In this document: piece after piece, positions 7,265-15,283 of the stretch
Position numbering within the stretch: the first letter of the stretch is position 1
Layout: every line of letters starts with the position of its first letter
The notes under the pieces: model-generated
The model's input: the letters and a program-made list of their open reading frames with translations, nothing else
What the model was told of the DNA's origin: nothing
Database searches by the model: none
Program-made: the position numbers and the translations under genes
Assembly: GCA_000436375.1 (NCBI GenBank)
Contig: FR885507.1
Location: 1 to 50,651, forward strand
From: Azospirillum sp. CAG:239
Lineage (GTDB): Bacteria > Pseudomonadota > Alphaproteobacteria > RF32 > CAG-239
Reading direction: 5' to 3'
Length of the DNA: 50,651 nucleotides

Positions 7265-9949
7265 ATGAAAAATTTTTGGATGTCAGTATTGCTTGCCGCC
7301 GGTTTATTGCAGACCGGTTCGTGTTTTGCCGCCGATACGCCTCAGCCGCAGCCGGCGCCGGTCGAAAGCGCGGACGAGGGGCTTACTTTTCCGCAGACGG
7401 TCAGCAATATGATCGCCGTCGGAAAGTATTTTGACGAAAAATATCCCGATACCGCAATTGACGAAGACTTTTCCGAAGACGTGGCCGAGAAGTTTCCAAA
7501 CCTTACCACGCAACAGGTTTTTGACCGGGAAGAAACCATCCGCTTTTGGATAAAGGTTTATCGCGCCGGCAAGGCAATGTATGAAGCCGTCAAGGCCAAA
7601 ATGCTGCTTCCCGAGGAACCTCCTTTGATTGTGCCCGAAGACCAGTACGACCTGCCCAAAGAGCGCGAATATATTGAGTCGGACGACATGATTGTTGTGG
7701 AAGACTTTAAGAAGGTTCTGTCTTACGGAAGCAATCCGCGCGATTTTGAAGCCTATGCCGCCAAACTTGAGCGAGACCGCGAAAAGGAAGGGAAAAAATC
7801 CGATTTTGCCAAATTGAACGGCATGCTGAAAAAGCTTGAATGGAAAAAACTGCCTTTTTACGGCATCATTTACGACGATCCGTTTACCGGTAAGCTCGGC
7901 AGCGGCGAATGGATTAAGGCGGACGGGGTTGAAATGCGGCTGATTGCCGAATACAGCACCGTAAACGACCGAAAGGATATCCGGGCGGGCATTCATTTTG
8001 ACCTTGAAAAAGACTGGTTTGTTTTGGCGCAGAACTATAAGGGATTTCAAAAGCCGCGCTTTTCTTTTGAAGGATCCGAAAATCTGGCCTCTGCCGAATA
8101 TTTTTATCCCGTGCCGCTGCGTCTGTCGGCCGATAACGGCGAAAGCGCCGCCGTCTGGCAGCGGAACTTCATGCTGCCGCTGCAGCTGAGGCTCAAAGAC
8201 GCTTCACAGCCGTTAAAGCTCAAGGCCGGCGCCGATTTTACGCTTTGCAGCCTGCAATTGGAATGTCGTCCCGTGCATATAGACGCGGAACTGGATCTGC
8301 AGGCCGGCGAGGGTTTCTATTCTTCGGTAAATAACTTCATCGTTCAGAGCTTTAATTTTCTGCCTCGGGACAAAACCCCCGTGTTCAGCCTCGAAAAGGC
8401 CGTCGTTGACGAAACCGGCCAAAACGGAAGTCAGGTTTTGCGTCTTGAGTTTGATGCCGACGAGGAGCTGGACAATTTTGACGTCTATGTCGAAGGTTCG
8501 GATAACATTGCCTTTCGGCGGCCACGGCTGGCTGTCGGCGATTTCGGCATTACCGCGCGTGTCGAGCCGCAAAATTCCGGACAGGAACTTGCCGGCAAAA
8601 CTTTTGAAATTACCGCCCGGCTGAATAATATGGCATTTTTGCGCAAAACCGTAACTGTCGAAAAGGCGTCCGTCTTTGACTACCGTTCCGGCAGTTTGTC
8701 GCTGACCTTGCTGCTTACGGCGGTTTTGGGCGGCTTTATTCTCAATTTCATGCCCTGTGTTTTTCCGGTCTTGTCGCTGAAGCTTCTGTCTCTGACCCGT
8801 TTCGGCGCCGGACGTCCGGAAAATCTGCGCCGCAATTTCATATATACGGTTTTGGGAATTTTTGCGGCTTTTGAAGTTATTGCGCTGTTTTTGAGCCTGT
8901 TGAAACTTGCCGGGCACGGTATCGGCTGGGGTATGCAGTTTCAGAATCCGGGTTTTCTTGTCGTAATGATTTTTGCTGTTGCCGTTTTTATGTCCGTTGT
9001 CTGGGGATTTGTCGGTGTCCGTTCGCCGCAGTGGCTGGAAAACAGGCTGTCTTCTGTTGAAGCGCGTGAAAAACTGCCGCATTTGCTTACCGGCATGCTG
9101 GCTGTTTTTATGGCCACCCCCTGTACGGCGCCTTATTTGGGAACAGCGGTCGGATTTGCGTTGGCCGGTACGGTTGCCGACGTCTGGCTTGTTCTCAATG
9201 CCGTTGCTCTGGGGCTGTCGCTGCCTTATCTGCTGGTGCTGGCCTGGCCGTCGCTGGCCGCGGCTTTTCCGAAACCGGGAGCGTGGATGGAGCGTCTGAA
9301 CAATATCATGGGCTTTATGTTGTTTCTGACGCTTTTGTGGCTGTTGAGCGTTCTGTTTGCACAGGCGGGATTCTGGCCGGTCTTTCGTCTCGGTTTGTAT
9401 CTGGCGGTTTTCCTTTTCGTCCTCTATTACCGCCGGGAAGCGCTCGACGCTGTTGACGGTTCGGATTTCGAGCCGGAAATCAAAACCCGTGTCGTCCGTC
9501 TTTACAATCGCAGTATTTTATCGGTGTTGTTCTTTATTTTTGCCGTGGCCGCTGTCGACGTTGTGACGCATTTCAACAGAGCACAGGAGGAACGGACGGC
9601 GGAACGGGCCGCATATATCGATTATGACGCGATTTCGTCCAAAATCCGTGCGGGCAGAACGGTTGTCGTTGCCGTCGGCGCCGATTGGTGCCTGACCTGT
9701 AAGTATAATGAAGCCGTTGTTTTCAACAATGCCATTGTCGAAAACCTGCTCAAAAACAGCAATACCGAATTGATAGAGGTTGATTGGACGTCATATAATC
9801 CGGAGGTTTTGGCTTTTATGAAAAAATTCGGCCGGCAGGGGCTGCCCTTCTATGTGGTCTTTTCACCGATGGTGCCGGACGGAATGGTTATGCCCGAAGT
9901 CCTGAGCGAACGGACGTTAAGTAAAATTCTTCGCAGCATATCCGACTAG
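7265..9949 (+). CDS. dsbD: DsbD-type thiol:disulfide interchange protein
   Basis: 894-residue membrane protein that would carry electrons from cytoplasmic thioredoxin to periplasmic reductases. A signal peptide occupies about residues 1-23. The periplasmic N-terminal region is longer than in E. coli and holds C328-x5-C334, matching the catalytic pair spacing of nDsbD. Around eight membrane segments follow (about 475-750), with C498 in FMPCVFPVLSLK and C620 in ATPCTAPYLG, the transmembrane redox pair. The C-terminal thioredoxin-like domain carries C809-LT-C812 in ADWCLTCK. All three pairs are intact, so it should be functional. The length and the large N-terminal region resemble ScsB-like members. 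Placed between cysteine-rich secreted genes, it is a natural supplier of reducing power for correcting their disulfides; that link is inferred. It overlaps the convergent 9946-10590 gene by 4 bases. Confidence 0.9.
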   Translation: MKNFWMSVLLAAGLLQTGSCFAADTPQPQPAPVESADEGLTFPQTVSNMIAVGKYFDEKYPDTAIDEDFSEDVAEKFPNLTTQQVFDREETIRFWIKVYRAGKAMYEAVKAKMLLPEEPPLIVPEDQYDLPKEREYIESDDMIVVEDFKKVLSYGSNPRDFEAYAAKLERDREKEGKKSDFAKLNGMLKKLEWKKLPFYGIIYDDPFTGKLGSGEWIKADGVEMRLIAEYSTVNDRKDIRAGIHFDLEKDWFVLAQNYKGFQKPRFSFEGSENLASAEYFYPVPLRLSADNGESAAVWQRNFMLPLQLRLKDASQPLKLKAGADFTLCSLQLECRPVHIDAELDLQAGEGFYSSVNNFIVQSFNFLPRDKTPVFSLEKAVVDETGQNGSQVLRLEFDADEELDNFDVYVEGSDNIAFRRPRLAVGDFGITARVEPQNSGQELAGKTFEITARLNNMAFLRKTVTVEKASVFDYRSGSLSLTLLLTAVLGGFILNFMPCVFPVLSLKLLSLTRFGAGRPENLRRNFIYTVLGIFAAFEVIALFLSLLKLAGHGIGWGMQFQNPGFLVVMIFAVAVFMSVVWGFVGVRSPQWLENRLSSVEAREKLPHLLTGMLAVFMATPCTAPYLGTAVGFALAGTVADVWLVLNAVALGLSLPYLLVLAWPSLAAAFPKPGAWMERLNNIMGFMLFLTLLWLLSVLFAQAGFWPVFRLGLYLAVFLFVLYYRREALDAVDGSDFEPEIKTRVVRLYNRSILSVLFFIFAVAAVDVVTHFNRAQEERTAERAAYIDYDAISSKIRAGRTVVVAVGADWCLTCKYNEAVVFNNAIVENLLKNSNTELIEVDWTSYNPEVLAFMKKFGRQGLPFYVVFSPMVPDGMVMPEVLSERTLSKILRSISD

Positions 9950-10590
9950 GCGCAGTTGAAATAGCGCCCGAAAATCTCTCTGATAAACCCCTTGGGTTTC
10001 CGGTCCAGAAAAACGGACGGCTGCACATGGAGCCGTTTCATGGCGGCGGCGTTGAGTTTGGCTTCTTTCTCGGTAATGATGTCTTCTCTTTTCAGGCCGT
10101 AGATTTTGCCGCTGACTTTCGGCAGCTGGCTGAGCCTGATTTTTCCGCCGTGCCACATGACGCTGCCCCGAACCTCAACACGGCTCAGGTTCATGTCTCT
10201 CATCGGAACGATCGTAATATTTTTTTCTACGACGATTTTTTCTTTTTCAGTGTGAAAATGCCCGCAGGCGTTGTGCGACAGAAACTGAACGATATTTTCC
10301 GGCATCGGCAGATCGCCGCTGATGCCGTGGGTTGTTACGGGAAGTTTGTCATAAGAGGAAATCAGCGGTTCTGCCGCCGTATCGTTGTTGAAACGAAACT
10401 GTCTGGCTCTGACGCGGCTCCAGTCCAGACCGGCGACGACGTTCCTGCCGTCTGCCGTAACCCTGCCGTTGATGAGTTTGGTACGGGTTTTTTCGTCATA
10501 ACTCTTCTGGCTCTCCAGAAGCTGTCCGCTTGCAATCAGGTAGTCGAAAAATTCACGGACGCTCTTACATTTCTTGTTGTTCAAATCCAT
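9946..10590 (-). CDS. Conserved-looking protein of unknown function
   Basis: 214 residues, no signal peptide or membrane segment. The middle contains NACGHFH, a Cys/His cluster that could bind metal, and the second half has a beta-rich stretch (NITIVPMRDMNLSRVEVRG, then SVMWHGGKIRLSQLPKVSGKI) that alternates hydrophobic residues as in repeat-type beta structures. I recognise no family. The gene stands alone on the minus strand with a very good promoter at 10623-10651, so it is probably expressed as a single unit. It meets the dsbD-like gene tail to tail with a 4-base overlap. Confidence 0.7.
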   Translation of the reverse strand: MDLNNKKCKSVREFFDYLIASGQLLESQKSYDEKTRTKLINGRVTADGRNVVAGLDWSRVRARQFRFNNDTAAEPLISSYDKLPVTTHGISGDLPMPENIVQFLSHNACGHFHTEKEKIVVEKNITIVPMRDMNLSRVEVRGSVMWHGGKIRLSQLPKVSGKIYGLKREDIITEKEAKLNAAAMKRLHVQPSVFLDRKPKGFIREIFGRYFNCA

Positions 10591-10622
10591 TGACCGCCAC
10601 CGTAATTGTTCTTACTGGACAA

Positions 10623-10651
10623 ATAGTAGCAATATTGTGTCTAATTGTCAA
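10623..10651 (-). promoter_or_regulatory. Strong sigma-70-type promoter of the 9946-10590 gene
   Basis: On the minus strand TTGACA (10651-10646), 17 bases, then TACTAT (10628-10623). The -35 is perfect. Transcription would start near 10616, about 25 bases before the ATG. Confidence 0.7.
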
Positions 10652-10699
10652 ATATTTTCGAAAAAAAAGTTCTTGATTCTGAAACCAATATATTGAATT

Positions 10700-11143
10700 T
10701 TACTGATTTTTCAGAGATGATATTGCATCACGCGCCAGCTTGTCGACACGTTCGTTTTCAGGATGTCCGTTATGCCCCTTGACCCAAACCCAGCGGATTT
10801 CGTGTCGGCCGGCCAGCGAGTCGAGTTCCTGCCAGAGATCAATGTTTTTGACCGGGGATTTTTTGTTGCTGGTTCGCCAGTTGTTCTTTTTCCAGTTTGG
10901 AAGCCATTGGGTAATGCCGTCCATAACGTAGCGGCTGTCGGTATAAAGCGTAATGTTGCACTCTTTTTTCAGCGCTTTCAGCGCTTCAATGACTGCTGTC
11001 AGTTCCATGCGGTTGTTGGTGGTTTCCGCTTCTGCGCCGCTCAGTTCCTTTTCCGTGTCCCTGTGTCGCAGCAGAACACCCCAGCCGCCGGCTCCCGGAT
11101 TTCCGGAGCAGGCTCCGTCGGTAAAAATTTCAACCCGTATCAT
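10700..11143 (-). CDS. rnhA: Ribonuclease HI
   Basis: 147 residues, standard length for bacterial RNase HI, which cuts the RNA strand of RNA-DNA hybrids and helps remove R-loops and primers. The start [13 protein letters not shown] is diagnostic. The four acidic catalytic residues are present as D9, E47 (in NNRMELTAV), D69 (YTDSRYV) and D134 (NERVDKLA), with the assisting histidine H124 in KGHNGHP. It is the last gene of a minus-strand cluster and starts 3 bases after the AlbA_2 protein gene ends, so the two are almost certainly co-transcribed. Confidence 0.95.
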   Translation of the reverse strand: MIRVEIFTDGACSGNPGAGGWGVLLRHRDTEKELSGAEAETTNNRMELTAVIEALKALKKECNITLYTDSRYVMDGITQWLPNWKKNNWRTSNKKSPVKNIDLWQELDSLAGRHEIRWVWVKGHNGHPENERVDKLARDAISSLKNQ

Positions 11144-11146
11144 CTT

Positions 11147-12211
11147 TTACTCGCTTCTGAAATATTCGGCAAAGAACTCCTGTTCCAGCAGGGCAATGTC
11201 TTCGCCTTCGCGCATCGCTCTGGCCACGAAGGAACGCAGCTTGTTTTTCGGAATATAGACGCGGAAGTCTTTGGGTGCGGCATGGTCGGCGCCGATAACC
11301 CCGTCCATCAGAAAGTCTTCTTCGCTGTAGGGAGATAGGATGATCGTCACATTGGCAAAACGAATGACGCCGCGCGGCGGCAGCCGCAAATCCGGCCGCG
11401 TAATCAGGTTCAGCTGTCCCTCGATGCCGGGAATGGAGTCCATTTGGTTGTAGTTGGAAAAGCGTACTTTGTTATACTCTCCGCCTTTGCCTGTCGAAGA
11501 GCAGGAAAGGTACAGCTCGCGCGCAATAACGTTGCTGTCGTTTTCGCCGCAGATGGAGAAGCTCAGCCGCAGATATTTTTCAGGCGGATTGTCCAGCGAT
11601 GGCGGATAAACCATATCTTCGACCGCATTGTCCAGAACCTCCAGATTCTTGTCGGCAATAATCAGTTCGACATTTGGTTGCGGACGTTTTCCGAACATTC
11701 CCGCAATAACCGAATACGGAGCCGGCACGTTGTTGGAACCGGAGCGGATATAGATGTTGTTGCCCATGGTTGTCATCAGGGGAGCCAGTTCCGATTTCGG
11801 AATGTAGGTGGCGACAAAACCGTCGCCGTTCTTGTCAACGCTGATAATATGATTGCGCACGCGGTTGTGGCTCGGAATGGTACAGCCGGAAATGGCGTTT
11901 TCCAGCCAGCTCAGAAAACGGTGTACGTTCTTGACCTTAACTTTTGCCTTGGCAACGTCGCCGATGTCGCAGTCGCGGCTGCATTCTACGCCCCAGACGA
12001 TGACGCCGCCTTCCGAATTGCCGAAACCCGAAATGCCCTTGGCCAGATTTTTTCTGTCGTCCTTATGCAGGCTGGTGCCGTTTTTTCCGGTCGAAACGGC
12101 CTGTTTAAAATCCAGAAACAGTTCCTCGGTTTGCAAATTGACGATAAAATCGTCAATGGCGTCTTCCCCGAAATAAATCAGCTTTTGAAAAATATCTTCG
12201 GCGCGGGACAT
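11147..12211 (-). CDS. AlbA_2 (Schlafen-like) domain protein
   Basis: 354 residues. The N-terminal 160 residues form an AlbA_2 / divergent AAA-4 domain: LFLDFKQAVSTG, then KDDRKNLAKGISGFGNSEGG and VIVWGVE, the typical core of this putative nucleic-acid-binding domain. Members occur in transcriptional regulators and in some defence proteins. The rest (about 200-354) is mixed alpha/beta and ends in a charged helix; no helix-turn-helix is obvious. It lies between ispH (18-base gap) and rnhA (3-base gap) in a housekeeping cluster, which argues for a chromosomal house-keeping or regulatory role rather than a defence island. Domain call is good; function unknown. Confidence 0.75.
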   Translation of the reverse strand: MSRAEDIFQKLIYFGEDAIDDFIVNLQTEELFLDFKQAVSTGKNGTSLHKDDRKNLAKGISGFGNSEGGVIVWGVECSRDCDIGDVAKAKVKVKNVHRFLSWLENAISGCTIPSHNRVRNHIISVDKNGDGFVATYIPKSELAPLMTTMGNNIYIRSGSNNVPAPYSVIAGMFGKRPQPNVELIIADKNLEVLDNAVEDMVYPPSLDNPPEKYLRLSFSICGENDSNVIARELYLSCSSTGKGGEYNKVRFSNYNQMDSIPGIEGQLNLITRPDLRLPPRGVIRFANVTIILSPYSEEDFLMDGVIGADHAAPKDFRVYIPKNKLRSFVARAMREGEDIALLEQEFFAEYFRSE

Positions 12212-12229
12212 GTTTTTTCTCCCAGAAAC

Positions 12230-13150
12230 TTAAAAACGGTCTTTCTCTTTTACCGAGTTTACATGATGAATCTTAATTTTGTCATAATGCTTTTTCAATT
12301 CGGCCAACAAGCCTTCAACCAGTTCCTCGGGAGCTGAAGCGCCGGCGCTGATGCCGAGGCTGCCGCCGATTTCGGCAAAGTCAAGTTCCGCCGCGTCGTC
12401 AATCAGAAAAGCCTTTGCCGCGCCGTTTTTCAAGGCGGTTTCTCTTAATTGTCGCGAATTTGAGGAGTTGGCCGAGCCGATAATGACGACGACGGCGGTT
12501 TTGGAGGCCAGAGCCTTGACCGCGCCTTGACGGTTGGTCGTGGCAAAACAGATGTCGCTTCGGCTCATCGCCAGCAGATTTTTGAATTTTTTCCGCAGAA
12601 TGCCGATAATTTCCGCCGTATCGTCTACGGACAATGTCGTCTGAGTCACAAAGCCGACAGTCGTGTCCTCTGCCAGAGCAAGCTGTTCTGCTTCTGCTGC
12701 GGAACAGATGACATGCGCTTTTTCAGGGTGTTTGAGTTGTCCGACCGTTCCGATGATTTCCGGATGGTTTTTCTTGCCGATGACAACGATTTCGGCGCCG
12801 TCTTCTTCCAGCCGGGCAATCTGCCTGTGTACTTTGGCTACCAGCGGACAGGTGGCGTCAAGAACCGTCAGGCCGCGGCGTTCGGCTTCTTCGGAGACGT
12901 TCCGTCCGACCCCGTGTGCCGAAAACACGACCGGACGCCCGTCGGGAACCTCCGCCAGTTCGTCAATGAAGACGGCGCCTTTGGCGCGGAGATTTTCAAT
13001 CACAAACTTGTTGTGGACAATCTCGTGCCGCACGAAAACCGGTGCCCCGTATTGTTTCAGCGCCTCTTCAACAATGCCGACCGCCCGCCGTACGCCGGTG
13101 CAGAAACCGCGCGGTTCGGCGAGATATACGTCCAAAGTCCGTTCGTTCAT
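12230..13150 (-). CDS. ispH: 4-hydroxy-3-methylbut-2-enyl diphosphate reductase
   Basis: 306 residues, normal for IspH (LytB), the last enzyme of the non-mevalonate isoprenoid pathway, which reduces HMBPP to IPP and DMAPP using a 4Fe-4S cluster. The N-terminal AEPRGFCTGVRRA is diagnostic. Three conserved cluster cysteines are seen at about C17, C101 (DATCPLV) and C201 (SDICFATTNRQ). Conserved motifs FSAHGVG and GSANSSNS are also present. The start lies 4 bases after the stop of the M16 peptidase gene, so both are in one transcript. The presence of ispH implies isoprenoid synthesis by the MEP route; ElbB, named for isoprenoid metabolism, is encoded divergently nearby. Confidence 0.95.
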   Translation of the reverse strand: MNERTLDVYLAEPRGFCTGVRRAVGIVEEALKQYGAPVFVRHEIVHNKFVIENLRAKGAVFIDELAEVPDGRPVVFSAHGVGRNVSEEAERRGLTVLDATCPLVAKVHRQIARLEEDGAEIVVIGKKNHPEIIGTVGQLKHPEKAHVICSAAEAEQLALAEDTTVGFVTQTTLSVDDTAEIIGILRKKFKNLLAMSRSDICFATTNRQGAVKALASKTAVVVIIGSANSSNSRQLRETALKNGAAKAFLIDDAAELDFAEIGGSLGISAGASAPEELVEGLLAELKKHYDKIKIHHVNSVKEKDRF

Positions 13151-13154
13151 GATC

Positions 13155-14417
13155 TTAAAGCTTAATCAGTTGCTGCAGCTGCTCATAATCGGGATATTTT
13201 TTCAGCGAACCGAGCAGGGTGTAAGTCGGTTTGGAACTGAAAATTCTGGTGGCCGTATCCCGAATGTCGTCCAGCGTAACGTTCTCGATTTTTTCAACCA
13301 TTTCCTTAATCGGCAGAACCCGGTCAAATAACAGCATCTGCCGGGCAATGACTTCCGAGGTTGAAGACGAGCTTTCCAACGCCATCAGCATACTGGCCTT
13401 AATTTGCGCTTTGGCGCGGTTAAGTTCCTTAATGTCGACTTTGTCGTAACAGACTTTTTTAATTTCCTGCGCCACGACCGGAAGCAGTTTTTGCAGCTCG
13501 TCGGCCGTCGTTCCCGCATAAATGCCGGATATGCCCGTCTGCGTATGCGAATTGGCAAATCCGTATACCGTGTAAACCAGTCCGAGCTTTTCGCGGATTT
13601 CCTGAAACAGGCGCGAAGACATGCCGCCGCCGAACAGAGTCGAGAAAATCATGGCCGGATAATAATGGTCGCTGTTGTAGTCAAAACCTTCAAAACCCAA
13701 AACCACATGTGTCTGTTCAATATCGCGCTTTTCAACATAAAAGCCGCCGGCATACTTCTGCGGCTGTATCGTAAACGAAACGTCAGGCTGCAGGCCGCTC
13801 AGGCGCTGCCGGCACATTTCGACGAATTTTTCGTGTTCAAGATTGCCGACCGCGCAGACGACGATGTTTTCGGCTGCATAGTTGGTTTTCAGATAATTTT
13901 GCAAAGCCTGTCCGTCGAAGGAACGAACCTTTTCGGCCGGTCCGAGAATGCTTCTGCCCAACGGCTGGTCGGGAAAGGCTTTCCCCTGAAAATAGTCAAA
14001 AATAATGTCGTCCGGGGAATCAATTGTCTGTTTGATTTCCTGTACGACCACTTCACGCTCCTTAACCAGCTCTTCTTCGGGAAAAGTCGGATTGAGGATA
14101 AGGTCGCTGATGACGTCCAGCGCCAGCTCGGTGTCGTCTTTCAGCATTTTGGCGTAAAAGGCCGTAAACTCGCGCGACGTATAGGCGTTGTTCTGTCCGC
14201 CGACATTTTCGATTTCTTCCGAGATTTGCAGCGAAGTGCGGTTTTTTGTGCCCTTAAAGACCATATGTTCCAGAAAGTGGGAAATGCCGTTGATCTTTTC
14301 GTCTTCATAGGCGGAACCTGTTTTAATCCAGATGCCCAGCGAAACGGTTTCGGTGTTTGGGCGGGAGCAGGTAACAATTCGTAGTCCGTTGTTCAGGGTA
14401 GTCTGTTGTGTCTGCAT
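13155..14417 (-). CDS. M16 family zinc peptidase (processing-peptidase-like)
   Basis: 420 residues from ATG at 14417. The inverted zinc motif HFLEH lies at 47-51 (H47, E50, H51), followed by MVFKGT, as in the alphaproteobacterial relatives of the mitochondrial processing peptidase beta subunit. A downstream EEIENVGGQNNAYTSRE stretch and the C-terminal M16 domain with GGGMSSRLFQEIREKLGL complete the family picture. It is presumed to be a cytoplasmic or periplasmic single-chain peptidase; no signal peptide is visible. A TTG six codons upstream (14435) could also start it, but AAGGAA sits six bases before the ATG, which I prefer. First gene of the cluster leading into ispH, AlbA_2 and rnhA. Confidence 0.9.
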   Translation of the reverse strand: MQTQQTTLNNGLRIVTCSRPNTETVSLGIWIKTGSAYEDEKINGISHFLEHMVFKGTKNRTSLQISEEIENVGGQNNAYTSREFTAFYAKMLKDDTELALDVISDLILNPTFPEEELVKEREVVVQEIKQTIDSPDDIIFDYFQGKAFPDQPLGRSILGPAEKVRSFDGQALQNYLKTNYAAENIVVCAVGNLEHEKFVEMCRQRLSGLQPDVSFTIQPQKYAGGFYVEKRDIEQTHVVLGFEGFDYNSDHYYPAMIFSTLFGGGMSSRLFQEIREKLGLVYTVYGFANSHTQTGISGIYAGTTADELQKLLPVVAQEIKKVCYDKVDIKELNRAKAQIKASMLMALESSSSTSEVIARQMLLFDRVLPIKEMVEKIENVTLDDIRDTATRIFSSKPTYTLLGSLKKYPDYEQLQQLIKL

Positions 14418-14462
14418 AAAGAGTTCCTTAGTCAAATTTGTATTTACTAAAATTATATAGGT

Positions 14463-14490
14463 AGTATATATTGATAAAAATTTATTGCAA
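14463..14490 (-). promoter_or_regulatory. Probable promoter of the M16-ispH-AlbA_2-rnhA cluster
   Basis: Minus strand TTGCAA (14490-14485), 16 bases, TATACT (14468-14463). It lies about 46 bases upstream of the M16 start codon. The same AT-rich 100-base gap must also serve the divergent elbB gene. Confidence 0.5.
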
Positions 14491-14517
14491 TAGTTCAGAA
14501 CAAAGGAGACACAAGTT

Positions 14518-15198
14518 ATGGAAACACCGAGATTTGCCGTTGTCTTGTCGGGTTGCGGCGTTTTTGACGGCAGCGAAATCCACGAGGCCGTCTGCGCGTT
14601 GCTGGCGATAGACGAGGCGGGCTGCGCGTATCAGTGCTTTGCGCCCAACACCTGGCAGGCCAAGACCGTCGACCATTTTACCGGCGAAGCCTCCGCCATT
14701 GCCGGCGACGCCGACAACCGCAACGTTCTTGCGGAATCTGCCCGCATCGCCCGCGGCAATATTTTGGATTTGTCCGAATTTAATCCCAAAGATTTTGACG
14801 CAATCATCTTCCCCGGTGGATTCGGCGCCGCTATGAACTGGAGCAACTTCGCCGTCAGGGGGCCGGCCTGCGAGGTCAATGAGGAAGTCGAACGCGCGCT
14901 CAACGCAAGCTACGAAGCCGGCATCGTCATTGGTGCCATGTGTATTGCGCCGACGGTTGTTGCCCGCGTGCTCGGCAAACATAAAGTTAAAGTGACGGTT
15001 GGCAATGACAAGGCCATTGCCGCCGGCATTGCCAAAATGGGCGCCGTTCATCAGGACTGCGGCGCGGCCGAAGTCTGTGTCGACGAGGAAAACAAAATCG
15101 TTACCGTTCCCGCCTATATGCTGAGCAAAAACATTTCGCAGATTGCCGTCGGCGCGCATAATCTGGTAAGCGCCGCGCTGGATTTGATAGAAGCGTGA
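14518..15198 (+). CDS. elbB: Isoprenoid biosynthesis glyoxalase ElbB
   Basis: 226 residues, standard for ElbB, a DJ-1/PfpI-superfamily protein with glyoxalase activity in E. coli and a genetic link to isoprenoid production. Diagnostic stretches are VLSGCGVFDGSEIHEAV at the N-terminus, FPGGFGAAMNWSNFA, and the nucleophile elbow GAMCIAP with its cysteine. CGAAEVCVDEENKIVTVPAYM near the end is also typical. GGAG lies nine bases before the ATG. It diverges from the M16 peptidase gene and is followed by gltX after 85 bases. Confidence 0.92.
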   Translation: METPRFAVVLSGCGVFDGSEIHEAVCALLAIDEAGCAYQCFAPNTWQAKTVDHFTGEASAIAGDADNRNVLAESARIARGNILDLSEFNPKDFDAIIFPGGFGAAMNWSNFAVRGPACEVNEEVERALNASYEAGIVIGAMCIAPTVVARVLGKHKVKVTVGNDKAIAAGIAKMGAVHQDCGAAEVCVDEENKIVTVPAYMLSKNISQIAVGAHNLVSAALDLIEA

Positions 15199-15214
15199 AT
15201 TGCGCACAAAATCC

Positions 15215-15242
15215 TTGCAATCCGCAATTTTTGTTTTATGGT
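15215..15242 (+). promoter_or_regulatory. Possible gltX promoter
   Basis: TTGCAA (15215-15220), 16 bases, TATGGT (15237-15242), about 35 bases before the gltX start. The region also contains an inverted repeat AATTGCG/CGCAATT followed by Ts, which could end the elbB transcript. Confidence 0.35.
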
Positions 15243-15283
15243 GTAAACAGGTTAAACAATTAGTCAAAATAGGTAGTTGAATT

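Noticed and set aside
11147..12211. AlbA_2 protein as part of a defence system
   Set aside because: It lies with 3- and 18-base gaps between rnhA and ispH, without nucleases, ATPases or mobile genes typical of defence islands.
14482..15267. 261-codon minus-strand frame opposite elbB
   Set aside because: Antisense to a clearly recognised ElbB; no motif or start signal.
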